A stretch of 64,000 nt of DNA from Nevskiales bacterium. GTDB lineage: Bacteria > Pseudomonadota > Gammaproteobacteria > Nevskiales > Nevskiaceae. Below are positions 1 through 7,600 of the stretch, one piece after another. Position 1 is the first letter of the stretch. Every line of letters begins with the position of its first letter. A program made the translations under genes and the position numbers. The stretch is taken from assembly GCA_028698335.1 (NCBI GenBank), contig JAQVDP010000004.1, positions 62,001 to 126,000 of the forward strand, given 5' to 3'. Below the pieces are notes generated by a model that did not search any database, was not told the origin of the DNA, and saw only the letters and a program-made list of their open reading frames with translations.

Positions 1-1
1 G

Positions 2-1471
2 AGCGCGGAATACCTGATCGGGCTGGGGCAAGTGCCTCACCCTGAGCACGGTGTCTGCATGCGCGAGAACAACTGGGAGTACGCGCTCGACTGCTCTGCG
101 GGCAACGGCAACTACTACGCTGCCGACCGGGGCGAGGCCTATCTGTCCTACTGGGAGAAAGGCCTGGGCATCAGTTGGGATGGCTCCAATGTGCCCGAGT
201 GGCGTAAGCAGCTGGACCTCGTCGCCCGGCCCGCCACCCGCGTCGTCGCAGAGCTGGGCGTCTACTACACCTTGTCCGGCAACGAGGACGAGGAGCCTGT
301 GGCCGATACAGGCGCGGCGGAAGAGTTCGAGACAGCAGCAGCACCGGCCTGGCGCAGCAAGCGCCAGCAAAAGCGCACGGTTCATGGGCGGTTTCTGGGC
401 TGCCTACTCGGCGGCGCAGTCGGCGATGCGCTGGGCGCACCGGTGGAGTTTATGAAGCGGGCCGAGATTCTGCGTCGCTTCGGTACGAAGGGAATCACCC
501 AGTACGCACCGGCTTATGGTGGTCTGGGGACGATCACCGACGACACGCAGATGACCTTGTTCACCGCCGAGGGACTGATCCGAGGCTGGGTGCGTGGCTG
601 CTTCAAAGGCATCACGACCTATTCCGGGGTAACGGCGCACGCCTATCTACGCTGGCTGCAAACCCAAGGCGAACGTTCGACATGCGACATCGACTTCGGC
701 ACCGATGAGCCTGGCTGGCTGTTTCAGCAGCGTCAGCTGCACAGCCGTCGCGCACCGGGCAACACCTGCCTATCGGCCCTGCGGGCGATGAACTCGCTCG
801 GGGAGCCGGCCCGCAACGACAGCAAGGGCTGCGGCGGCGTCATGCGGGTTGCGCCGGTCGGTCTGTTCGCCTGGCGCCTGCGGCAGTACGAATCTCCCCA
901 AGACGCCTTCCGGCTGGGTACCGAGTTGGCTGCATTGACCCATGGGCACCCGACCGGAGCCCTGACCGGCGGTGTGCTGGCGGTACTGGTCCTGGCGTTG
1001 ACCGATGGCGCGTCGCTGCGCGAGGCGTTGGCCGCCGCCAAACTCCTGCTGCGAGCCGAGCCCGGCTTTGAGGAGACGCTGCGTGCGATCGAGATGGCTG
1101 AGGAGTTGGCCGATTCCGGATTGCCGCATGAAGAAGCCATTGCCCGGCTGGGCCAGGGCTGGATCGCCGAGGAGGCCCTGGCGATCTCCATCTATTGCGC
1201 GCTGGTCGCCCGCAATTTCAAACATGGCGTGATCCTGGCGGTGAACCACGATGGCGATTCCGACTCGACCGGAGCAATCGTCGGCAACCTGCTGGGCGCG
1301 ATGCACGGCGTGAAGGCGATCCCTGCCGAGTGGCTGGAGCCGCTGGAGCTGCGCGACGTCATCACCGAATTGGCGGAAGACCTCTACGCCTTCAAGGATT
1401 GGGCGATCGGCGAGTACAGCGACAACGAAGAGCTGAACCAGCGGATCTGGCGGAAGTACCCGGGATTCTGA
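2..1471 (+). CDS. ADP-ribosylglycohydrolase (DraG) family protein, 5' end outside window
   Basis: The frame is open to the left edge. The first in-frame start is a GTG at base 32, but readable protein continues before it, so the gene probably begins outside the window. From about residue 120 (counted from that GTG) it is an ADP-ribosylglycohydrolase: GGAVGDALGAP near 130, TDDTQM near 170 and HDGDSDSTG near 406 are the Asp-rich clusters that bind the metal pair in this family. Members remove ADP-ribose from modified proteins or nucleic acids. The first ~120 residues, with WEYALDC and an aromatic-rich stretch, form a domain I do not recognise. It heads a same-strand cassette with a zinc-ribbon-like gene and a glycosylase-like gene. 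The substrate is unknown. Confidence 0.85.
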   Translation, partial: SAEYLIGLGQVPHPEHGVCMRENNWEYALDCSAGNGNYYAADRGEAYLSYWEKGLGISWDGSNVPEWRKQLDLVARPATRVVAELGVYYTLSGNEDEEPVADTGAAEEFETAAAPAWRSKRQQKRTVHGRFLGCLLGGAVGDALGAPVEFMKRAEILRRFGTKGITQYAPAYGGLGTITDDTQMTLFTAEGLIRGWVRGCFKGITTYSGVTAHAYLRWLQTQGERSTCDIDFGTDEPGWLFQQRQLHSRRAPGNTCLSALRAMNSLGEPARNDSKGCGGVMRVAPVGLFAWRLRQYESPQDAFRLGTELAALTHGHPTGALTGGVLAVLVLALTDGASLREALAAAKLLLRAEPGFEETLRAIEMAEELADSGLPHEEAIARLGQGWIAEEALAISIYCALVARNFKHGVILAVNHDGDSDSTGAIVGNLLGAMHGVKAIPAEWLEPLELRDVITELAEDLYAFKDWAIGEYSDNEELNQRIWRKYPGF

Positions 1472-1487
1472 GATGGAGTGAACTGGC

Positions 1488-1997
1488 ATGAGCGGAAATC
1501 GATGGGACCAGCCGGGTGTGCCCCACAAAGGATGGCACTGCGTGGACGTGGTCGACCTGCGGGCCGACGGCGAGTCGGCGGACGAAACCGATTACGCGAC
1601 CTGCCAGATGTGCGGCAACGAGAAGATCCGCTACGTCCACATCATGGAGCATCCGGACCTGGACGAGAACTTCGACGTCGGGTGCGTCTGCGCCGAGAAG
1701 ATGAGCGGCGACTACGAGGGGCCGAAACGGCGTGAGGCCAAGTTGCGCAACCGAGCAGCACGCCGGACCCGATGGCTGCAGCGCAAGTGGCGGGTGTCCG
1801 CCAAGGGGAACAGCTTCCTGAATCTCGAAGGCTACAACCTCGTCGTGTACCCGACAAAGACTGGTCGCTGGGGCTACAAGATTGGCGATCGTTTTGGGCC
1901 TCGAACATACCCGACAAACAACGAAGCCAAGCTGGCGCTGTTCGATGACTTCTGGGCCGCGACCCAGGATGACGATCGGCTGTGGGCTTCGGACTGA
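1488..1997 (+). CDS. Hypothetical protein with Cys/His metal-binding pattern
   Basis: A 169-residue protein whose family I cannot name. Residues 39-68 hold CQMC, two histidines (51 and 55) and CVC, a pattern that suggests a zinc ribbon. A strongly basic stretch follows at about 77-98 (KRREAKLRNRAARRTRW). The C-terminal half looks like a small beta-rich domain (YNLVVYPTKTGRWGYKIG). A zinc site plus a basic patch would fit nucleic-acid binding, but this is inference. It starts 16 bases after the ADP-ribosylglycohydrolase stop on the same strand, so the two are probably cotranscribed. Confidence 0.75.
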   Translation: MSGNRWDQPGVPHKGWHCVDVVDLRADGESADETDYATCQMCGNEKIRYVHIMEHPDLDENFDVGCVCAEKMSGDYEGPKRREAKLRNRAARRTRWLQRKWRVSAKGNSFLNLEGYNLVVYPTKTGRWGYKIGDRFGPRTYPTNNEAKLALFDDFWAATQDDDRLWASD

Positions 1998-2043
1998 TTC
2001 CAGCAGGCTGGCGGACCAGTCGTAGACCAGGACACATCAAATA

Positions 2044-2805
2044 ATGAAAACAGACTTGATCGAAAAGTACGCGCCGATTCTTTGTGGGTCGACGCCTCCG
2101 GTGGTGCGCGACCCGCGCCTGTTGATGGATGCAAGCGGCGACGTGAAGATCTATTACGCACCATTCGAGTACATCAACCCCAGTGCGCGGATCGTTCTGG
2201 TCGGAATCACACCGGGCCCCACCCAGATGGTCAATGCCAACAACGAGGCGCGGCGCGCGCTTCAGGCCGGCAAGTCCAGCATGGAAGCGATCCAGGTCGC
2301 CAAGAGCGTCGGCGCGTTCAGTGGCGAGCCGTTGCGGAGCAACCTCATCAACCAGCTCAACCATTGGGGCTTTCACAAGTGGCTCGGCCTGACAGATTCG
2401 GCCGACCTGTTCTCCACTTCGCGCCACCTGATGCAGACAACCTCGTTGCTGCGCTATCCGGTGTTCGTCAAGGACGACGATTACCGTGGCTCACCTGACA
2501 TGACCAAGCACCCCTTGCTGAGGAAGTACCTGCTGGATAACTTCGCGGCGGAGGTCGAGGAACTGAAGGATGCGGTGTTCGTCGGGCTCGGGCCGCAGGT
2601 CCAGAAGGTGCTGGACCGTCTGATCCAGGAGCGGGTCCTGAACCCCGACCGGGTGATTGGCGGCATGCTGCACCCATCCGGCAACTGCACCTACCGGATC
2701 AATTACCTCATTGGGGACAGAAGCGCTCCGGTCCCCCACGCCACCAACCCTGTGCCTTACGACCAGGGCCGGCGAGCATTTCGGGAGCGGTTCGTCACCG
2801 CCTGA
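2044..2805 (+). CDS. Uracil-DNA glycosylase superfamily-like protein
   Basis: A 253-residue protein resembling the uracil-DNA glycosylase fold. VLVGITPGPTQ at residues 51-61 matches the GxxPGxxQ active-site loop that follows the first core strand, and HPSGNC at about 210-215 matches the second, His-containing loop that contacts the DNA minor groove. Glycosylases of this fold excise uracil or other altered bases. The usual DNA-repair genes are absent around it; instead it closes a cassette with an ADP-ribosylglycohydrolase and a zinc-ribbon-like protein. A role in processing modified or foreign DNA is possible but unproven. Family assignment rests on the two motifs only. The first codons are more AT-rich than neighbouring genes. 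Confidence 0.7.
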   Translation: MKTDLIEKYAPILCGSTPPVVRDPRLLMDASGDVKIYYAPFEYINPSARIVLVGITPGPTQMVNANNEARRALQAGKSSMEAIQVAKSVGAFSGEPLRSNLINQLNHWGFHKWLGLTDSADLFSTSRHLMQTTSLLRYPVFVKDDDYRGSPDMTKHPLLRKYLLDNFAAEVEELKDAVFVGLGPQVQKVLDRLIQERVLNPDRVIGGMLHPSGNCTYRINYLIGDRSAPVPHATNPVPYDQGRRAFRERFVTA

Positions 2806-2824
2806 TCGAAGGTCGGGTGAGTCG

Positions 2825-2868
2825 ATGCGGACGCGGGTTCAATTCCGAAAATGGGAATCGAACTGGCG
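2825..2868 (+). other. tmRNA 3'-end-like fragment, possible island attachment site
   Basis: Bases 2828-2846 read CGGACGCGGGTTCAATTCC, nearly identical to the T-arm segment of gammaproteobacterial tmRNA (ssrA), a frequent integrase target. The match stops before the acceptor stem and CCA end. An imperfect inverted copy of the T-arm (GGGAATCGAACTGGCG) follows at 2853-2868, so the stretch can fold on itself. No full ssrA is present in the window. I read it as an attachment scar marking the right edge of the cassette at 1-2805. Chance similarity is not excluded. Confidence 0.45.
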
Positions 2869-3002
2869 TTCTGTCTGATGCGCTCGGTTGGTGACCCTGC
2901 CAGGGCAGAACTGGTAGGATTGTCGGCAGTCGGGGCTGGATTCCGCACCTTCCCGCAGGAGTTCGAAGCGGTCGTAAGGCGCTGAGTTACATAGGTTTGG
3001 CG

Positions 3003-3022
3003 CAGGGTTCCACCCCACCACC
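3003..3022 (+). other. Degenerate tRNA-like T-arm and CCA remnant
   Basis: GGGTTCCACCCCACCACCA resembles a T-loop, acceptor and CCA end, but position 57 of the loop would be C instead of a purine and no matching 5' half is visible. It lies directly before a strong terminator, the arrangement expected at the 3' end of a tRNA or tmRNA gene. It may be an eroded RNA-gene end left by island integration. Confidence 0.25.
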
Positions 3023-3030
3023 AATCATGA

Positions 3031-3061
3031 AACCCCAACCGTTCTCGGTTGGGGTTTTTTC
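3031..3061 (+). terminator. Rho-independent terminator
   Basis: A perfect 11-bp stem (AACCCCAACCG / CGGTTGGGGTT) with loop TTCT is followed by a run of T. It is the strongest intrinsic terminator in the accessory part and separates the 1-2805 cassette from the toxin-antitoxin module. Confidence 0.9.
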
Positions 3062-3402
3062 TTGCCTGATCGCGCCGGTTCCCGCGTGTTCTTGGGAGTT
3101 CTTGCGGAAGCCTGCGGACTTCGCCGGTCAGCCTTTCAGCCCGTTCCGGGCCACATTTCACTCTCTCCTGGCCATTCCTCGCTCCGGCCTCGCTCCCCGC
3201 AACTGACCCGAAGTCCGCAAAGGCCGCAACGCGGGACCATAGAAATCAAATAGTTACGCGCGGACGAATCAAGCGGTTGGATTGCGGCATCGGGTAGCAA
3301 AGGAACTGCCGCAGTTGCGTTTCGTCGGTAGTTATCGAGAACTACCGACACATTGCAACGCGGAAGTACGTGCTGGATGGTGGCCAGAATAAGAAACACC
3401 TT
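3062..3402. other. Intergenic stretch without a recognisable gene
   Basis: Between the terminator and the toxin-antitoxin promoter region there are only short, low-complexity open frames. The one structured element is a perfect inverted repeat at 3324-3349, listed separately. I see no RNA gene or insertion-sequence end. Confidence 0.5.
3324..3349. repeat. Perfect 10-bp inverted repeat
   Basis: Arms GTCGGTAGTT and AACTACCGAC are separated by six bases (ATCGAG). There is no T-tract, so it is not a typical terminator. It could be an operator or a recombination-site arm. It lies about 115 bases upstream of the antitoxin start. Confidence 0.6.
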
Positions 3403-3404
3403 GT

Positions 3405-3419
3405 CAGGACAATGTCCGG
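3405..3419 (+). promoter_or_regulatory. Candidate antitoxin operator
   Basis: The palindrome GGACA-A-TGTCC at 3407-3417, extended by one more C/G pair outside one mismatch, lies about 45 bases before the antitoxin ATG. It is flanked by two similar AATAAG-A/G-A/C motifs. Antitoxins of this class repress their own operon by binding such palindromes; binding here is inferred. Confidence 0.45.
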
Positions 3420-3462
3420 ACGACCAAAATAAGAGCATCCAAGATCAGTCCGGAGGGGCACC

Positions 3463-3741
3463 ATGAGCACCGTGAATCTTTCCAAGACCGAACGCATTGA
3501 CGTTCGTGCCAGCACACCGGTCAAGCAACTGCTGCAAGAAGCCGCGCGCGCCTGCCACAAGAACGTCAGCGAGTTCCTGCTCGACGCGGGCGTGACGGCG
3601 GCCGCGCAGACGCTGGCAGATCGTCGCCAGTTCGTGCTGGACGATACACAGTGGCAGGCCTTCCAGGAGGCGCTGGACCGCCCGGTGCAAAGCAAGCCGC
3701 GTCTGAAGAAGTTGCTGCGTGAACCTGGGGTGCTGGGTTGA
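3463..3741 (+). CDS. DUF1778 (TacA-type) antitoxin
   Basis: A 92-residue protein of the DUF1778 family, the antitoxin half of TacA/TacT-type modules. The N-terminus (NLSKTERIDVRASTPVKQLL) is the ribbon-helix-helix part that binds the operator, followed by the helix with AARACHKNVSEFLLDAG. The C-terminal tail (residues 60-92) should wrap and neutralise the acetyltransferase toxin. A strong Shine-Dalgarno (GGAGGGG) precedes the ATG. The toxin gene overlaps its last codons by four bases, typical of translational coupling. It is probably autoregulated through the palindrome just upstream. Confidence 0.9.
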   Translation: MSTVNLSKTERIDVRASTPVKQLLQEAARACHKNVSEFLLDAGVTAAAQTLADRRQFVLDDTQWQAFQEALDRPVQSKPRLKKLLREPGVLG

Positions 3742-4241
3742 GCAATGACTACTCGCCCGTTCGCAAGCTGGCTGCAACGGATCAGGTCGATGCGTTCGAC
3801 TGCGGCCAGGCCGCGCTGAACCAGTTCCTGCAGCGCTACGCGCTCGTCAACCAGAAGGCCAACAGCGCGCAGACCTATGTCTGCTGCCAGGGTGACGTGG
3901 TGGTCGGCTTCTACAGCCTAGCCGTTGGTAGCGTCGATCCGGAAGCCGCGCCGTCGAGAGTGATGAAGGGGCTGGCGCGCCACCCGGTGCCGGTCATGAT
4001 CCTGGCGCGGCTCGCCGTGGACAAGGAGCATCAGCGTAAAGGTTTGGGCCAGGCCTTGCTCAAGGATGCACTGCTGCGTACCGCACAGGCCGCCGACATC
4101 GCCGGCATTCGCTGCCTGTTGGTCCATGCCAAGGACGACGCAGCGCGGCAGTGGTACGAATCGTGGGAATTCGAGCCCAGCCCGACCGATCCGTACCATC
4201 TGTTCCTGATGCTCAAGGATCTCAAGGGCTTGTTGAGCTGA
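3738..4241 (+). CDS. GNAT-family acetyltransferase toxin (TacT-like)
   Basis: A 167-residue GNAT acetyltransferase encoded directly after its DUF1778 antitoxin. TacT toxins acetylate the amino group of charged tRNAs and block translation. Acetyl-CoA binding motif A is visible as QRKGLG at residues 99-104 after ARLAVDKEH, and Y140 in RQWYESWEF fits the catalytic tyrosine of the family. The only plausible start is TTG at 3738, overlapping the antitoxin stop; a nearby ATG is out of frame. The weak start and overlap would keep toxin below antitoxin level. The gene looks intact. Confidence 0.9.
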   Translation: MSNDYSPVRKLAATDQVDAFDCGQAALNQFLQRYALVNQKANSAQTYVCCQGDVVVGFYSLAVGSVDPEAAPSRVMKGLARHPVPVMILARLAVDKEHQRKGLGQALLKDALLRTAQAADIAGIRCLLVHAKDDAARQWYESWEFEPSPTDPYHLFLMLKDLKGLLS

Positions 4242-4242
4242 G

Positions 4243-4278
4243 GTGGTGTCTCCACCTCAAAGCCCGACTCTCTCCCGC
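4243..4278. repeat. 36-bp direct repeat, copy 1
   Basis: Identical over 36 bases to 4309-4344, with a 30-base gap. It begins two bases after the toxin stop and contains a small hairpin (GGTGG-TGTCT-CCACC). On the minus strand it matches the 3' coding end and stop of the pseudogene at 4323-4591, so it looks like a duplicated gene end. Confidence 0.9.
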
Positions 4279-4308
4279 CAACGACTTCATCGTTCCCAGC
4301 CGTGACCA

Positions 4309-4344
4309 GTGGTGTCTCCACCTCAAAGCCCGACTCTCTCCCGC
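4309..4344. repeat. 36-bp direct repeat, copy 2
   Basis: Second identical copy. Its reverse complement encodes the last residues (RERVGL, stop) of the frameshifted recombinase-type HTH gene, so this copy is probably the original and 4243-4278 the duplicate. Confidence 0.9.
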
Positions 4345-4591
4345 TGCTCATCCCACAGCGCCGGCGGATCAACCGCCAGATCGAACAACGTGATGTGATT
4401 AGGCAGTGCGTCGTCCAGGATGGCCGCCACGATGTCGTGTGCAGCGCGGTCAGGTTGACCATCCGGCTCACGTAGCTGTTGTCGATTCCTTCACGCGCTG
4501 CGATTTGCTTCCGCGACTTCGCTTCACCTGATTCCAGCATGGCCAGCCAGCGATGCCCCCCAACCCAGCCGGGCCGCGTTTCCGTACGCAT
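4323..4591 (-). pseudogene. Frameshifted recombinase-type HTH protein remnant
   Basis: On the minus strand, GHRWLAMLESGEAKSRKQIA and EGIDNSYVSRMVNLTAL read in one frame, then DIVAAILDDALPN and FDLAVDPPALWDEQRERVGL continue in another frame to a stop. Together they match the HTH segment common in phage- and island-encoded recombinase-associated proteins (an ARRW..MLESGE...EIAAREG...YVSR pattern). The frame changes at about 4435-4442, so the gene is broken. Only the C-terminal ~85 residues remain, from ATG at 4591. It marks old mobile DNA next to the toxin-antitoxin pair. The exact parent family is uncertain. Confidence 0.65.
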
Positions 4592-4613
4592 GGCGTGCGG
4601 GGGGCTGTACATG

Positions 4614-4633
4614 GGCAATCGCGCATGATTGCC
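4614..4633. repeat. Short inverted repeat upstream of the RND pump
   Basis: Arms GGCAAT and ATTGCC are separated by eight bases, about 55 bases before the pump start. This is the only operator-like element in a region otherwise filled by the pseudogene. A regulatory role is speculative. Confidence 0.3.
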
Positions 4634-4685
4634 GCCAAAATAGGCAGCGTAAGATTCCCAATCCACCGCAACCTGCCCTCTCGCC

Positions 4686-7600
4686 GTGTGGCTCACCGAC
4701 ACCTCCGTCAGACGGCCGGTCCTGGCCACCGTCATCAACTTCCTGCTGGTCGTGTTCGGCCTGTTCGGTCTGGCCAGCACGTCGGTTCGTGAATACCCGG
4801 ACATCGACCCCCCGATCGTCTCGATCCGAACCGACTATCCGGGGGCGACCGCGGCGATCGTCGAAACCCAGATCACGCAGCTGATCGAGGACCGCATCGC
4901 CGGAATCGAGGGGGTGAAGCGCATCAATTCGTCGTCCAGCGAGGGCAGCTCGCGCATCACGATCGAGTTCGAACTGTCGCGCGACATCGACGCGGCCGCC
5001 AATGACGTCAGGGATCGCGTCTCGCGGGTGCTCGGCAATCTGCCGGATCAGGCCGATCCCCCCGAGGTTTCGAAGGCCGACAGCGACGCCCGCGCGATCA
5101 TGTGGCTGGTGCTCAGCTCCGACCGCATGAGCCGGCTGGAACTGACCGATTACGCCGACCGCTACCTGCAGGACCGCTTCGCGACGCTCGACGGGGTGTC
5201 GGAGATCCGGCTTGGCGGCGCCCGGCGCTACGCGATGCGGATCTGGCTCGATCGCGAGGCGATGGCCGGGCGTGGCCTGACCGCCGCGGATATCGAGAAT
5301 GCGCTGCGCAGCCAGAACATCGAACGCCCGGCCGGGCGCATCGAATCGATGCGTCGCGAGTTCACGCTGCGCACGACGCGGCCGTACAGCAGCGTGGCGG
5401 ACTTTTCGGAACTCGTCGTCGCCACGGGCGGCGACGGCTTCCCGGTCCGGCTTGGACAGGTCGCGCGCATCGAGATCGGCGCGGAAGACGAACGCGGCGA
5501 CTTCCGCGCCAACGGCGCGCCGACGCAGGGCCTGGGCATCATCAAGCAGTCGAAAGCCAATACGCTGGCGGTCGCGCAGGCGGTTCGCGCCGAGGTCGCG
5601 GCTCTGGCCACGCAGTTGCCCACCGGCATGAAACTGGAGGTCAATTACGACTCGTCGGACTTCGTCGCCGCGTCGATGCGCGAAGTGTCGATGAGCCTGC
5701 TCTACGCGGCGGCTGCGGTCGTGGCCGTGATCTTCGTCTTTCTCGGCAGTGCCCGGGCCGCGCTGGTGCCGGCGGTGACCGTGCCGATCTCGCTGATCGC
5801 GTCATTCATCCTGGTCTATGCGTTCGGCTTTTCGATCAACATCCTGACGCTGCTGGCGCTGGTGCTGGCCATCGGCCTGGTCGTCGACGACGCCATCGTC
5901 ATGACCGAGAACATCCACCGGCGGCTCACCCTGGGCGAGCCGCCGCTGCTGGCGGCGTATCGCGGCGCGCGCGAAGTCGGCTTCGCCGTCGTCGCGACGA
6001 CGGTGGTGCTGATTGCCGTATTCACGCCGATCGCATTCCTGGAGGGCAGTGTCGGACGCCTGTTCCGGGAGTTCTCGCTGGCGCTGGCGGCCGCGGTCGC
6101 ATGCTCGAGCATCGTCGCCCTGACGCTCTCCCCGGTGCTGGCATCGCTGCTGCTGCGCAGTCACGAGCGCGAGGGCTCATTCGCCGATCGGGTCAACCGC
6201 GCGATCGAGCATGTGACCGGCGTCTATCGGCGATCGCTCGAGCAGGTGCTCCGCGCCCGCTGGGTTCCGGTCGTGGCCCTGCTCGGCCTGACCGGTGCCC
6301 TGACGCTGCTGCTGGTGGAGCTGCATTCCGAGCTGACGCCGACCGAGGATCGCGGCGGCTTCTACGTGCGGGTCACCACACCCGAGGGCGCGAGCTTCGA
6401 CTACACGATGGAGGTCATGGACACGCTCGAAGCGCAGCTGCTCGAGCACGTCGGCGGCGGCGAGGTCGAGCGCGTTCTCGCGCGGGTTCCGGGATTCGGC
6501 AGCGCCTCGGAGGTCAACTCCGGGATCATGATCGTGACGCTGGCGCCGTGGCAGGCGCGCACACGTTCGGCGTTGGCGATCAGCGCGGACATCGAACGCC
6601 AGATCGGCGACATCCCGGGGGCGCGGGTCGTGATCCAGCAGCGCAGCGGCCTGGGCCAGCGCGCCGGACAACCGGTACAGATCGTCATCGGCGGGCCCGA
6701 CTACGACACCCTCGCCGCCTGGCGCGACCGCATTCTCGACCGCATCGCCCGGGACAACCCGCGCCTGCTGCGACCGGATTCCGACTACAAGGAGACCAAG
6801 CCCGAAATCGAGCTGCGCGTCGACACCGATCGCGCCGCTGACCTCGGCATCTCCGTCGCCGCGATCGCGCAGGCGCTCGAAACCTTCTTCAGCGGCCGCC
6901 GCGTCACCACCTACCAGGATCGCGGCGAGGAATACGATGTGATCCTCCAGGCTCCGCCCGAGGATCGGCGGACGCCCGACGCGTTGAATGGGGCCTATGT
7001 CCGTACCGGCAGCGGTGAACTGACCGACCTGTCCAACGTGCTGACGCGGACCGAGACGGCCGGTGCGCCGGCCTACCTCCGCGTCGACCGTCTGCGGGCC
7101 ATCACCATCACCGCCGGACTGGAGGCGGGCTACCCGCTCGGGGACGCCCTCGCCTATCTCGAATCGGTCGTGCGCGAGGAGCTGCCGGCGTCGGCGCGGC
7201 TGTCCTACGCCGGCGAGTCGCTGGAATTCAAGGAATCCGGGCGCGCGCTGTGGCTGAGCTTCCTGATGGCGCTGCTGATCGTCTATCTGGTTCTGGCCGC
7301 GCAGTTCGAAAGTTTCGTCCATCCGCTGGTCATCCTGACCACGGTGCCGCTGGCGTTGTTCGGCGCCCTGTTCGGGTTGTACGTGCTGGGCATGACGCTG
7401 AATATCTATTCGCAGATCGGGCTGGTCATGCTGGTCGGGCTGGCGGCCAAAAACGGCATCCTGATCGTGGAGTTCGCCAACCAGCGTCGCGATGCAGGAC
7501 TCGCGTTCCGGGATGCGTTGGTCGATGCTGCCGCAGTCCGTCTGCGGCCGGTGTTGATGACCACGCTGTCGACGCTGGCGGGCGCGGTGCCGCTGATGCT

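Noticed and set aside
4243-4344. Two 36-bp repeats with a 30-bp spacer, resembling a minimal CRISPR array
   Set aside because: Only two copies, no cas genes, and the repeat is the 3' coding end of a neighbouring pseudogene, so it is a duplication and not an array.
4031-4804. Single 257-codon minus-strand gene covering the repeats and the pump start
   Set aside because: Only its middle part matches a known HTH pattern, and that pattern continues in another frame; the ends overlap the toxin and pump genes. It is better explained as a frameshifted remnant.
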